From Nitrospirota bacterium (GTDB lineage Bacteria; Nitrospirota; Nitrospiria; Nitrospirales; UBA8639): DNA of 64,000 bases. The translations under genes were made by a program, and so were the position numbers. The stretch covers positions 1-64,000 of the forward strand of contig JAOTTP010000001.1 in assembly GCA_029864405.1 (NCBI GenBank). The letters are read 5' to 3'. Every line of letters starts with the position of its first letter. Within the stretch, counting starts at the first letter, position 1. Shown here piece by piece: positions 56,709-64,000 of this stretch. Under the pieces are notes generated by a model that saw nothing but the letters and a program-made list of their open reading frames with translations, made no database searches and had not been told where the DNA came from.

Positions 56709-58385
56709 TTACACCTTAAATGATCCGACCAACTTCTGAAGATCCCCGGCCAACACCCGTAAATCATGACATGCTTTGGCCGATTGAAAGACTCCACTGG
56801 TTGTCTGACGGGTTGTTTGGGTCATGGATTCTAAATCGCTGGCAATTTGTCGCGTTGCCGTGGATTGCTCTTCCGTAGCATTGGCAATATGTTGAATCAT
56901 CCCCGCCGTAGCATTGATCATAGAATGAATGTTTGCCAATGCCTCTCCGGTTTTATTGGCTAACGCCACCCCCTGGCCGACCTGGCTTGTCCCTTGATCC
57001 ATCGACGAAACAGCACTTCGTGTATCCTTCTGAATTTGCCGGATCATATCCCCAATTTCTTTAGTCGCCTTGGTTGTCCGTTCTGCTAACTTCCGCACTT
57101 CATCGGCAACCACAGCGAACCCTCGCCCTTGTTCACCGGCCCGAGCAGCCTCAATGGCCGCATTGAGTGCCAATAAATTGGTCTGATCCGCAATATCTTC
57201 AATCACGCGAACGATTTCTCCAATTTGGTCCGAAGACCGCCCGAGTGCGGTAATAATGTTGGCGGCCTGCACCACCGCGTGAGAAACCTGTTGCATGCCC
57301 ATCACGGTTTGGTTCATCTCTTCCTGCCCGCCTCGCGCTGTTTTGGCCGTTTCCTGAGCAATCCGTGCAGCTTCCGTGGAACTTCGCGCCACTTCCCCCG
57401 CAGTCCTGGTCATTTCCTCCACCGCGGAAGCTGACTGAATCACGCGGGCATCTTGCCCTTCAGCAGCCTGAACAACCCCATCCGCCGTCGTGGAGAGCTG
57501 AACGGTGGAAGCCACAAGACGGTTTGTCGCATGATTGACCAACGACAACGCCAACTGCATCTTTTCAATAAACGAATTGAGGTCGTGACTGAGTTCCACG
57601 ATTTCATCAGAGCCCTTTCCAACTGGCACTCGTTTCGTCAGATCACCTTCGCCCTGTGCAATGTCACGAGAGATGACCATTAAGGCATGAAGAGGTTGCA
57701 GCACAAGCCGATGAACCAACCAGTACACCGCACTCAAGAAAATGACGATGATCCCGATCATCCACATCCCTGAATGGAGCACCGAACTGACCATCGCCTC
57801 TTTGGCCTGCGTTATCGGAATTGAAAGAGACAACACGCCAAGCACATCTCCCAAGTTTTTCCCGACATGACAACTTACGCAGGCCTCCACGGTAGCCACA
57901 TCTGCGCTCGCCCGTCGAAAGGTGGGAACCCCGTTGATCGTCTCAATTTCGCTGACACTCTTCGCCCCATTCTTAATTAGCTCAAGAGCCTTTTGTTCAA
58001 AGGTATCTTTCGGTGCATTGGCAGGATTCATCGACTGATCACTCACAAGCCGAGCCTGATACACTCCCACCACCCCCAATTCCTGGCCGATTTCCTGTAT
58101 GGCAGTGGCGGGAAAAGGAATGGCATCGGGATCTTGCTCATGATCACGAGACACATGCAGGTTGGGTCCCATGGACGATTGTTTTAATTTCCCCACATAA
58201 TTTTTGGCAATATAGGCTCTCGTGACTTCAATTTGCGCTTGAATAATCTTTCCTTCTTCCTCCAAAAGCATCTGCAACCGACCAAACTCTTGTTGGTAAA
58301 TCACCCCTAGGCCGCAGACAATCAATCCGACGGCTAGGGTCCCCAGAACTAATACGAATTTTGGACCGATTCTTAAGCGGTGCAT
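56709..58385 (-). CDS. Methyl-accepting chemotaxis protein with haem c-binding sensor domain
   Basis: 558 residues. Membrane helices at about 10-30 and 208-228 flank a periplasmic domain with CVSCH at 169-173 (CxxCH, covalent haem c) and a DUF3365/Tll0287-like pattern ([21 protein letters not shown] is split around it). HAMP follows, then the signalling domain with [20 protein letters not shown] and [20 protein letters not shown]. It likely senses redox state, oxygen or a gas. No methylation sites were mapped. Confidence 0.93.
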   Translation of the reverse strand: MHRLRIGPKFVLVLGTLAVGLIVCGLGVIYQQEFGRLQMLLEEEGKIIQAQIEVTRAYIAKNYVGKLKQSSMGPNLHVSRDHEQDPDAIPFPATAIQEIGQELGVVGVYQARLVSDQSMNPANAPKDTFEQKALELIKNGAKSVSEIETINGVPTFRRASADVATVEACVSCHVGKNLGDVLGVLSLSIPITQAKEAMVSSVLHSGMWMIGIIVIFLSAVYWLVHRLVLQPLHALMVISRDIAQGEGDLTKRVPVGKGSDEIVELSHDLNSFIEKMQLALSLVNHATNRLVASTVQLSTTADGVVQAAEGQDARVIQSASAVEEMTRTAGEVARSSTEAARIAQETAKTARGGQEEMNQTVMGMQQVSHAVVQAANIITALGRSSDQIGEIVRVIEDIADQTNLLALNAAIEAARAGEQGRGFAVVADEVRKLAERTTKATKEIGDMIRQIQKDTRSAVSSMDQGTSQVGQGVALANKTGEALANIHSMINATAGMIQHIANATEEQSTATRQIASDLESMTQTTRQTTSGVFQSAKACHDLRVLAGDLQKLVGSFKV

Positions 58386-58425
58386 ACACTTCCTTCACGA
58401 GGGACACATTGAACAAAGGATGGCA

Positions 58426-60531
58426 TTATCTTTTTAGCGTAAAGCGACTGAGGGATGTCTGAAGATCATCCGCCAATGCGGCAAATTGCTTGGTTGCCGT
58501 CGCCACCCCCTGAATGTGGCTTTCATTATCCTGACTGAGTTGCGCGACCTGTTGAATACTCGAAGAGATTTGCCCGGAGACCGCAGACTGTTGTTTCGTG
58601 GATTCGGCAAAATGTTGAATCATATCTACCACCCGTTGAACCCCTTGGACAATCTCCGTCAATCGACTTCCGGCTTCTCTGGCCAGCGCCATGCCGGTAT
58701 GCGCTTCCTCCGTTCCCGCTTCCATCGAACGAACCGCTTCGTGAGTCCCAGCCTGTACGGATTCGATGACCGTCGCAATTTCTTTTGTCGCCTTCCCCGT
58801 TCGCTCGGCCAGTTTCCGCACCTCATCTGCGACCACAGCAAACCCTCGTCCCTGGTCTCCTGCCCTGGCAGCTTCAATGGCCGCATTGAGCGCCAAAAGA
58901 TTCGTCTGTTCCGCAATATCTTCAATTACTCCAATAATGTCCCCGATATCCTTGGAGCGTTGTCCTAAATTCTGAATACGGCTGGCGGATTCCTGTATCC
59001 GATTGGAAACCGATTCCATCCCATGAATAGAAGAGACCACAATATCCCCACCCCGAACGGCTGAATCATTGACCCCTGTGGCCGTCGAGGAAAGGGCCTG
59101 CGTGTGACGAGCCATATCATCTGCGGTGGCGGACATTTCTTCAACCGCCGCAGCCACCTGAGTGGCTTGGTGAACTTGTGATTGGCTGGCCTGAACGACC
59201 CGATGGCCAACCGAAGATAATTGGACCGACGCTTGAGACAGGGAGTGAGCGACGATCCGGGTTTGCAGGAGCATCCGACTTAATTCATCCAACAAGTTAT
59301 TCAGGGCCAAACCCATTTGCCCGAGTTCGTCTTGAGTCTTCACGGGAACCCGGTGAGTTAAATCCCCCTTCGAGGCTTTCGCCGCCACTTCCCACACGGG
59401 TTTCAATCGGCTCACAACTTTTCTTCCCATAAAAATCCCAATGGGGACCACCACGAGAAGACCCACCAGCATCTCCAACAGGGTTTTATTCGTCAGGCTT
59501 CTGACATGACTGAACGCTTCATCCTCCGGAACTTGCACCAACACAGACCAATGCATCCCCAACGATCCGGCTCCCCCTGACATCGGACTATATCCAATCA
59601 CTTGATTCGCGTGTTTTCCGGGATGAAAATTCCTGGCGTTTCCGGATTGGCCCTGAACCGCGGATTGTGCGGCATCAAGTCCCAACTGAGCCAGATTGGC
59701 CTTAAACACCACATTCTCTAAATCGTGAGTCACTTCTTCGGTTCCATGGACAGCCGGAGCATATTCCATCAGCGTCATACCTTGGCCATCCTGAAGGATA
59801 AGTTCCGCATGGGGAAACCCGGCTTTTTTTAAATCCTGGTATGCCTCTTGAAAAAAGGCTTCAATCTTTAAAAACTTCATGCGATGACTCCCATACCCAA
59901 CCACTCGCCCGTGAGCATAGAGAGGAACCGAGAGCCCAATCGTCAAACTGCTCTCTTGGGGAAAGAGTGCCTGCACATCCCGATCTACCATGACGCTTTC
60001 CACAAAGACCTCTTGGCTCACATTTCTTGTTGAAGAAGACTCTGTGGGGCGGTCCCTCTCTCCGACCTGTTGAAGGGCCCGAAACCACGGAGTCGATCGA
60101 TAATTTTTTCCGTACAGCCCTTCCGTTCGAAGAGGCCGGCCTTCAGCATCCTGATCGTTGACGGCAATCAGATAGCCATCCAGATCCACCACCTGAACCA
60201 GAGAATACATTCCGGTTGCCTGAACATACGCATTCAACATCTGAACGAAATCTTGGGAAGGACTGACACCTTTTCCAGATAGCTCCGCACCACCAGGGAT
60301 CGGACTCCGGCTCAAGATCTGAGCATCCGCAGAACGCTCAGCGAGATAGAGGCGAATTTTTTCAACAATCCCTTCTGCCACGTCTTGGTATTGAACGCCA
60401 ACCTCACCTTTCAGAACCTCTGAAGTCTGAAACAACGAATAGACTTGAACACTCAGAGGAATCAACGAAAAAAACACGAGAATCCAGACTAATTTTGTTG
60501 TAATGCCTACATTCCACGTCGGCTTCATCAT
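58426..60531 (-). CDS. Methyl-accepting chemotaxis protein with Cache sensor domain
   Basis: About 701 residues. The first helix ([20 protein letters not shown]) is followed by a large periplasmic double-Cache-like domain ([32 protein letters not shown]), a second helix ([15 protein letters not shown]), HAMP and the signalling hairpin with [20 protein letters not shown]. Ligands of such domains are often amino or organic acids. The start is placed at the ATG at 60531; an in-frame TTG at 60606 is possible. Confidence 0.9.
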   Translation of the reverse strand: MMKPTWNVGITTKLVWILVFFSLIPLSVQVYSLFQTSEVLKGEVGVQYQDVAEGIVEKIRLYLAERSADAQILSRSPIPGGAELSGKGVSPSQDFVQMLNAYVQATGMYSLVQVVDLDGYLIAVNDQDAEGRPLRTEGLYGKNYRSTPWFRALQQVGERDRPTESSSTRNVSQEVFVESVMVDRDVQALFPQESSLTIGLSVPLYAHGRVVGYGSHRMKFLKIEAFFQEAYQDLKKAGFPHAELILQDGQGMTLMEYAPAVHGTEEVTHDLENVVFKANLAQLGLDAAQSAVQGQSGNARNFHPGKHANQVIGYSPMSGGAGSLGMHWSVLVQVPEDEAFSHVRSLTNKTLLEMLVGLLVVVPIGIFMGRKVVSRLKPVWEVAAKASKGDLTHRVPVKTQDELGQMGLALNNLLDELSRMLLQTRIVAHSLSQASVQLSSVGHRVVQASQSQVHQATQVAAAVEEMSATADDMARHTQALSSTATGVNDSAVRGGDIVVSSIHGMESVSNRIQESASRIQNLGQRSKDIGDIIGVIEDIAEQTNLLALNAAIEAARAGDQGRGFAVVADEVRKLAERTGKATKEIATVIESVQAGTHEAVRSMEAGTEEAHTGMALAREAGSRLTEIVQGVQRVVDMIQHFAESTKQQSAVSGQISSSIQQVAQLSQDNESHIQGVATATKQFAALADDLQTSLSRFTLKR

Positions 60532-60635
60532 TGGTATTTTCTTGCTAATCTTTTCATGGTTCTCGATATCTGGCAGTACATTCTTCTCATCACCTCCAAC
60601 GATCAATCTTCCCTTTACGACCGCACCACGACTCC

Positions 60636-61571
60636 CTAAGACTTTCCGAGATGTTGAACCAATTTGTCACGAAGGTCCGTTGGATGAAATTTGCTCACAT
60701 AATCTGTCACACCCAAAGCCTTTCCTTTATCCACATTGCACTGACCGGACAAGGAGGAATGCATCAAGATCGGAAGGCCCTGCAATCGGGGATCTTCACG
60801 GATAGCCTTCGTCAGGGAAAATCCATCCATTTCGGGCATTTCAATGTCGGTAATCACACCAACCACAAAGTCAAAAATGGTACGATCCGTTTTGTCGCCC
60901 AACTCGGCATACTGTCGCAACCGGGTAAGCGCCTCTTTTCCCGTCTGCGTTTCTTCATATTTCATGCCCAACCGTTCCAACGTTTTGGTAATTTGTTTTC
61001 TGGCCACATGCGAGTCATCGGCAACCAAGACACGTTTTCCGGCTAATTCCTTGTTCAGTTCAATGCCAACGAGGGTTTCTTCGTCACTTCGTGGATGCAA
61101 TTCGGCCAACACTTTTTCTACATCCAGGATCAACACCATTCGGCCATCCTCCAATTTTGTGATGGCCGTAACCGACCCTTGCCGGCTGGACTGGACCATC
61201 GGTGGAGGAATTTGAATGCGTTCCCACGACATACGAATGATCCGATCAACGCCGGCTACCAGAAATCCTTGTTTGTTATCGTTATATTCCGAAATAATCA
61301 ACTTAGCACCAACAGGATCCAACGGCCCGAGTCCAATCGCCTGTTTCAAATCCACTAAAGCGATATTTTCTCCACGGAGATTCACCAAACCCAAAATTCG
61401 AGGATCGGAGTCAGGCATTTTGACCACGGGTGGGAGCTTCATGACTTCGCGAATTTTAAACACATTAATTCCGTAGATCTCATCGGTTCCCAAATGAAAC
61501 ATTAATAGTTCCATCTTATTGGCCCCGGCCAGCCCGGTCCGTTGATCAATTTCCGCCATCCATTTTGCCAT
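60636..61571 (-). CDS. cheV: Chemotaxis protein CheV
   Basis: About 311 residues, CheW-like domain (about 15-165; [40 protein letters not shown]) joined to a receiver domain with phosphorylatable Asp in [13 protein letters not shown]. CheV couples receptors to CheA and may act as a phosphate sink in adaptation. The ATG at 61571 is chosen because AGGAG lies about 6-8 nt before it. Confidence 0.94.
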   Translation of the reverse strand: MAKWMAEIDQRTGLAGANKMELLMFHLGTDEIYGINVFKIREVMKLPPVVKMPDSDPRILGLVNLRGENIALVDLKQAIGLGPLDPVGAKLIISEYNDNKQGFLVAGVDRIIRMSWERIQIPPPMVQSSRQGSVTAITKLEDGRMVLILDVEKVLAELHPRSDEETLVGIELNKELAGKRVLVADDSHVARKQITKTLERLGMKYEETQTGKEALTRLRQYAELGDKTDRTIFDFVVGVITDIEMPEMDGFSLTKAIREDPRLQGLPILMHSSLSGQCNVDKGKALGVTDYVSKFHPTDLRDKLVQHLGKS

Positions 61572-61676
61572 TACGCTCTCCTCAGTCTTCCACACAGCAC
61601 GGGATGTGCAATTCGTAACGCTTATACCCTTGTGCCACCGCCGGCCCTAGAAAATCTCGTCCGCACCATCGACGGC

Positions 61677-63581
61677 CTAACGCATTCCGGTGTAGGTAGA
61701 GGTTTGCACTTCACGCACTAAATCAGCCATATCGAGAATCAATACCACCTTGCCATCTCCGGTAATGGTCGCGCCCGCCACACCCTTGATGTTAGCCAAA
61801 AATTCCCCCAACGACTTGATCACCACTTCCTCTTGTGCCCGCAATCGATTCACCACAACACCAAACTGTTGCTCACCAATCTTGACGACCACCACATAAC
61901 ATTCATCACCAGCCGGGGCATTGGGTACATGAAAGGTTTCACCAAGATCCAGGAGAGGAAGAATGCGTTCACGGAAATTCAACACCGCCTGCCCATTCAC
62001 GCTTTTAATTTCTTCTTTGGTGACTTTGACCGCCTCAACCACCGAAGCCAACGGGATGGCAAATGTGGCACATTCCACGTCTACCATCAACGCTTGAATA
62101 ATGGCCACCGTTAACGGAAGCTTGATTGTGACGCGACTCCCTTGACCGGGATCAGAGTCCAGCTCTAAACTTCCATTCATTCGACTAATATTGGTGCGAA
62201 CCACATCCATCCCCACACCACGACCCGACACATCACTCACTTGTTCAGCCGTGCTAAACCCGGGAAGAAAAATTAAGTTCATGATGTCTCGAGGACTCAT
62301 GCCGTCCAGGTCAGCTTGAGTCACCAGCCCTTTCTCGACGGCTTTTTCACCAATTTTCTCAACTTGTAATCCACGCCCATTATCTTCCACCCGAATCACA
62401 ATACTGTTGCCTTCCTGTTGGGCTGATAATCGCACATACCCTTCAGGACCTTTCCCATGCTGTTTCCGGTTAGCCGGCGTTTCCAATCCATGATCCATCG
62501 AATTTCTCACCAGGTGAACCAAGGGATCACTTAATTCATCAGCCACGGACTTGTCGACTTCAGTATCTTCTCCCACTAATTCCAACCGCACTTGCTTACC
62601 TAACTTGCCGGCTAAATCACGAACTAATCTGGGAAATCGGGAAAACACCTTGCGAATGGGAACCATTCGTGTTTTCATGACGGCTAATTGCAAATCGGAG
62701 GTCACCAGATTGAGTTGCGCCAACGTAACGTTTAATTCCCTGAGGGCTGGATTCGTCTCATCTTGCTCCTCCAGCCCATTCCCCAGCTTAATAAGACGAT
62801 TGCGATTCAAAACCAGTTCCCCCACCAGATTCATGACATGGTCTAAGCGTTTAGTTTCAACTCGAACGGTTTGGTCTTCTTCCTTTCCACCGGATGACTT
62901 GGCAGCTGGAGCATTGGCGACTTGAACGGTTCGAGTCGCCGCTTCTTTCATTTTATTTAATACATCAGATAATCCAACGGGCCCATCGGAAACGGCTACT
63001 GGTTCAGCCATCCCTTCACTCTCTACCGGTTCTTTAAGTGACAAGGGCTCATGAAGAGAAAGCAAAGGAGAGATATCAGGAGGCACAGCCACATTAGAAG
63101 GCGTTATCTCTGCCGGAGGCCGAGGAGGAACGGAGGGAGCCGTGTCCACCACTGGCTTTGGGGGAGAAGGGACAGACAGCATCAGATCGTCGGCGTTATC
63201 CATGGTTAACGCCAATTTATTCACAATAGCCTGGATCTCGACATGGGAATCTTCTCCGGTCTCCCGAATATCGGACTGGAGCATTTTCACCGCATCTACT
63301 GTTTCCAAAATGATGTCGATAATGAACGGAGAGACCAACATCTCTCCCAGGCGCAGCTTATTCAACAAACTCTCACCTTGATGGGCCACTTCCACCAACT
63401 GGGTGAACCCCAAGAATCCGGCCGATCCTTTCATACTATGCATGCAGCGGAAAATCTCGTTGAGCAGTTCGGTATTGGAAGGCTCCGTTTCCAGTTTGAC
63501 GAAATGTTGGTCAAGCGCTTCCAACATTTCCGAACTTTCCGCCAAAAAATCGTTAAGGATTTCTTTCATTTCATCATTCAT
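61677..63581 (-). CDS. cheA: Chemotaxis histidine kinase CheA
   Basis: 634 residues. P1 HPt domain with phosphorylated His48 (FRCMHSMKGSAGFLGF), a Pro-rich linker (about 125-215) instead of a clear P2, P3 dimerisation hairpin (VRVETKRLDHVMNLVGELVL), P4 ATPase (LVHLVRNSMDHGLE, VEDNGRGL) and P5 CheW-like regulatory domain. Missing P2 suggests direct P1-CheY interaction, as in other organisms with short CheA. It lies between cheZ and cheV. Confidence 0.96.
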   Translation of the reverse strand: MNDEMKEILNDFLAESSEMLEALDQHFVKLETEPSNTELLNEIFRCMHSMKGSAGFLGFTQLVEVAHQGESLLNKLRLGEMLVSPFIIDIILETVDAVKMLQSDIRETGEDSHVEIQAIVNKLALTMDNADDLMLSVPSPPKPVVDTAPSVPPRPPAEITPSNVAVPPDISPLLSLHEPLSLKEPVESEGMAEPVAVSDGPVGLSDVLNKMKEAATRTVQVANAPAAKSSGGKEEDQTVRVETKRLDHVMNLVGELVLNRNRLIKLGNGLEEQDETNPALRELNVTLAQLNLVTSDLQLAVMKTRMVPIRKVFSRFPRLVRDLAGKLGKQVRLELVGEDTEVDKSVADELSDPLVHLVRNSMDHGLETPANRKQHGKGPEGYVRLSAQQEGNSIVIRVEDNGRGLQVEKIGEKAVEKGLVTQADLDGMSPRDIMNLIFLPGFSTAEQVSDVSGRGVGMDVVRTNISRMNGSLELDSDPGQGSRVTIKLPLTVAIIQALMVDVECATFAIPLASVVEAVKVTKEEIKSVNGQAVLNFRERILPLLDLGETFHVPNAPAGDECYVVVVKIGEQQFGVVVNRLRAQEEVVIKSLGEFLANIKGVAGATITGDGKVVLILDMADLVREVQTSTYTGMR

Positions 63582-63655
63582 CGATCACCTGTTCTCGGTA
63601 CCTAGACTTTTTTCTCTCAGATCATTTCGCACTCAAGGTCCTCGCACGTAGACAA

Positions 63656-64000
63656 TTAAGACATCCCATATTCGGACATAATGCTATCGACCAGATCTTG
63701 TTGAAGGGCTGTGGTTTTTGAGGATTCCAACTGACGAAGCATTTCATATCCACGGCCTTCATCTGACTTTCCTGCTCCACCCTTCTGTTGTTGAATCCCA
63801 AAAACTACCACCAGCTTTAACAATTTATTTTGAATTTCATTCAAAATCGTCACGAGCTTTGCCACCCGTTGGGCGATGAGATCTTGGAAAGACAATGCGA
63901 CATGAATATTTAACAGTCGTCCTTCATCTGCCTTCACCATGGCCAAAATTGCCTCAAGATCCTTGACCGCTCTCCCTGCCACACTAATCCGTAATTGTTC
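63656..64000 (-). CDS. cheZ: Chemotaxis phosphatase CheZ (3' part)
   Basis: Partial gene; the frame is open through the window edge (reading EQLRISVAGRAV before the first internal start), leaving about 114 codons. FQDLIAQRVAKLVTILNEIQ matches the CheZ catalytic helix with the D-x-x-x-Q pair, and the terminal LQQDLVDSIMSEYGMS resembles the CheY-binding tail. CheZ dephosphorylates CheY-P. No cheY is visible; it may lie beyond the edge. Confidence 0.82.
   Translation of the reverse strand, partial: EQLRISVAGRAVKDLEAILAMVKADEGRLLNIHVALSFQDLIAQRVAKLVTILNEIQNKLLKLVVVFGIQQQKGGAGKSDEGRGYEMLRQLESSKTTALQQDLVDSIMSEYGMS

Overview
The window is one end-to-end motility locus preceded by a short housekeeping block. 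Genes at 477-6015 lie on the + strand; almost everything after 6082 lies on the - strand. The gene content is Gram-negative: L- and P-ring genes, a lipoprotein with a lipobox, a sigma-54 promoter, and FliW-CsrA together with FlaG. Mid-range base composition and this gene mix suggest a Nitrospirota (Nitrospira-like) bacterium. That is inference from memory of gene families, not from a database search. No rRNA, tRNA, CRISPR array or insertion sequence was recognised.

Layout. (1) 477-6015 (+): lon, thiL, a DUF2062 membrane protein and an HD phosphohydrolase. (2) 6082-8706 (-): a CsgG/FlgO-like lipoprotein, a PilZ protein and a tiny histidine-kinase dimerisation-hairpin protein. (3) 9027-12593 (-): fliT, fliS, fliD, flaG and flagellin fliC. 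(4) 12832-40194 (-): about 27 kb of sugar-nucleotide, methyltransferase and glycosyltransferase genes with no gap above about 70 nt, probably a flagellin glycosylation island. It holds two split thiamine-diphosphate enzyme pairs, an aldo/keto reductase fused to a ParB-like domain, three epimerase-like SDR paralogues lacking the usual catalytic Tyr, a radical-SAM/dioxygenase pair, a 1733-residue multi-domain glycosyltransferase and a 54-residue ORF coupled at both ends. (5) 40689-44945 (-): csrA, fliW, a hybrid histidine kinase and a diguanylate cyclase. (6) 45012-53547 (-): flgL, flgK, flgN, flgM, flgJ, flgI, flgH, flgA, flgG and flgF. (7) 53878-64000 (-): motB, motA, cheW, two chemoreceptors (one with a haem c motif), cheV, cheA and the 3' part of cheZ.

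How it fits together. The sequence shows a layered regulatory circuit. A sigma-54 promoter precedes flgF. Sigma-28 promoters precede flgM and fliC. The fliC leader carries a hairpin with GGA in its loop and a second hairpin displaying the Shine-Dalgarno, which resembles the CsrA-binding leader of Bacillus subtilis hag; csrA and fliW are in the same locus. The large sugar island sits between csrA-fliW and fliC, so filament protein, its post-transcriptional control and its probable decoration are encoded together. A REC-GGDEF protein, a PilZ protein and phosphorelay proteins add a c-di-GMP and phosphorelay layer.
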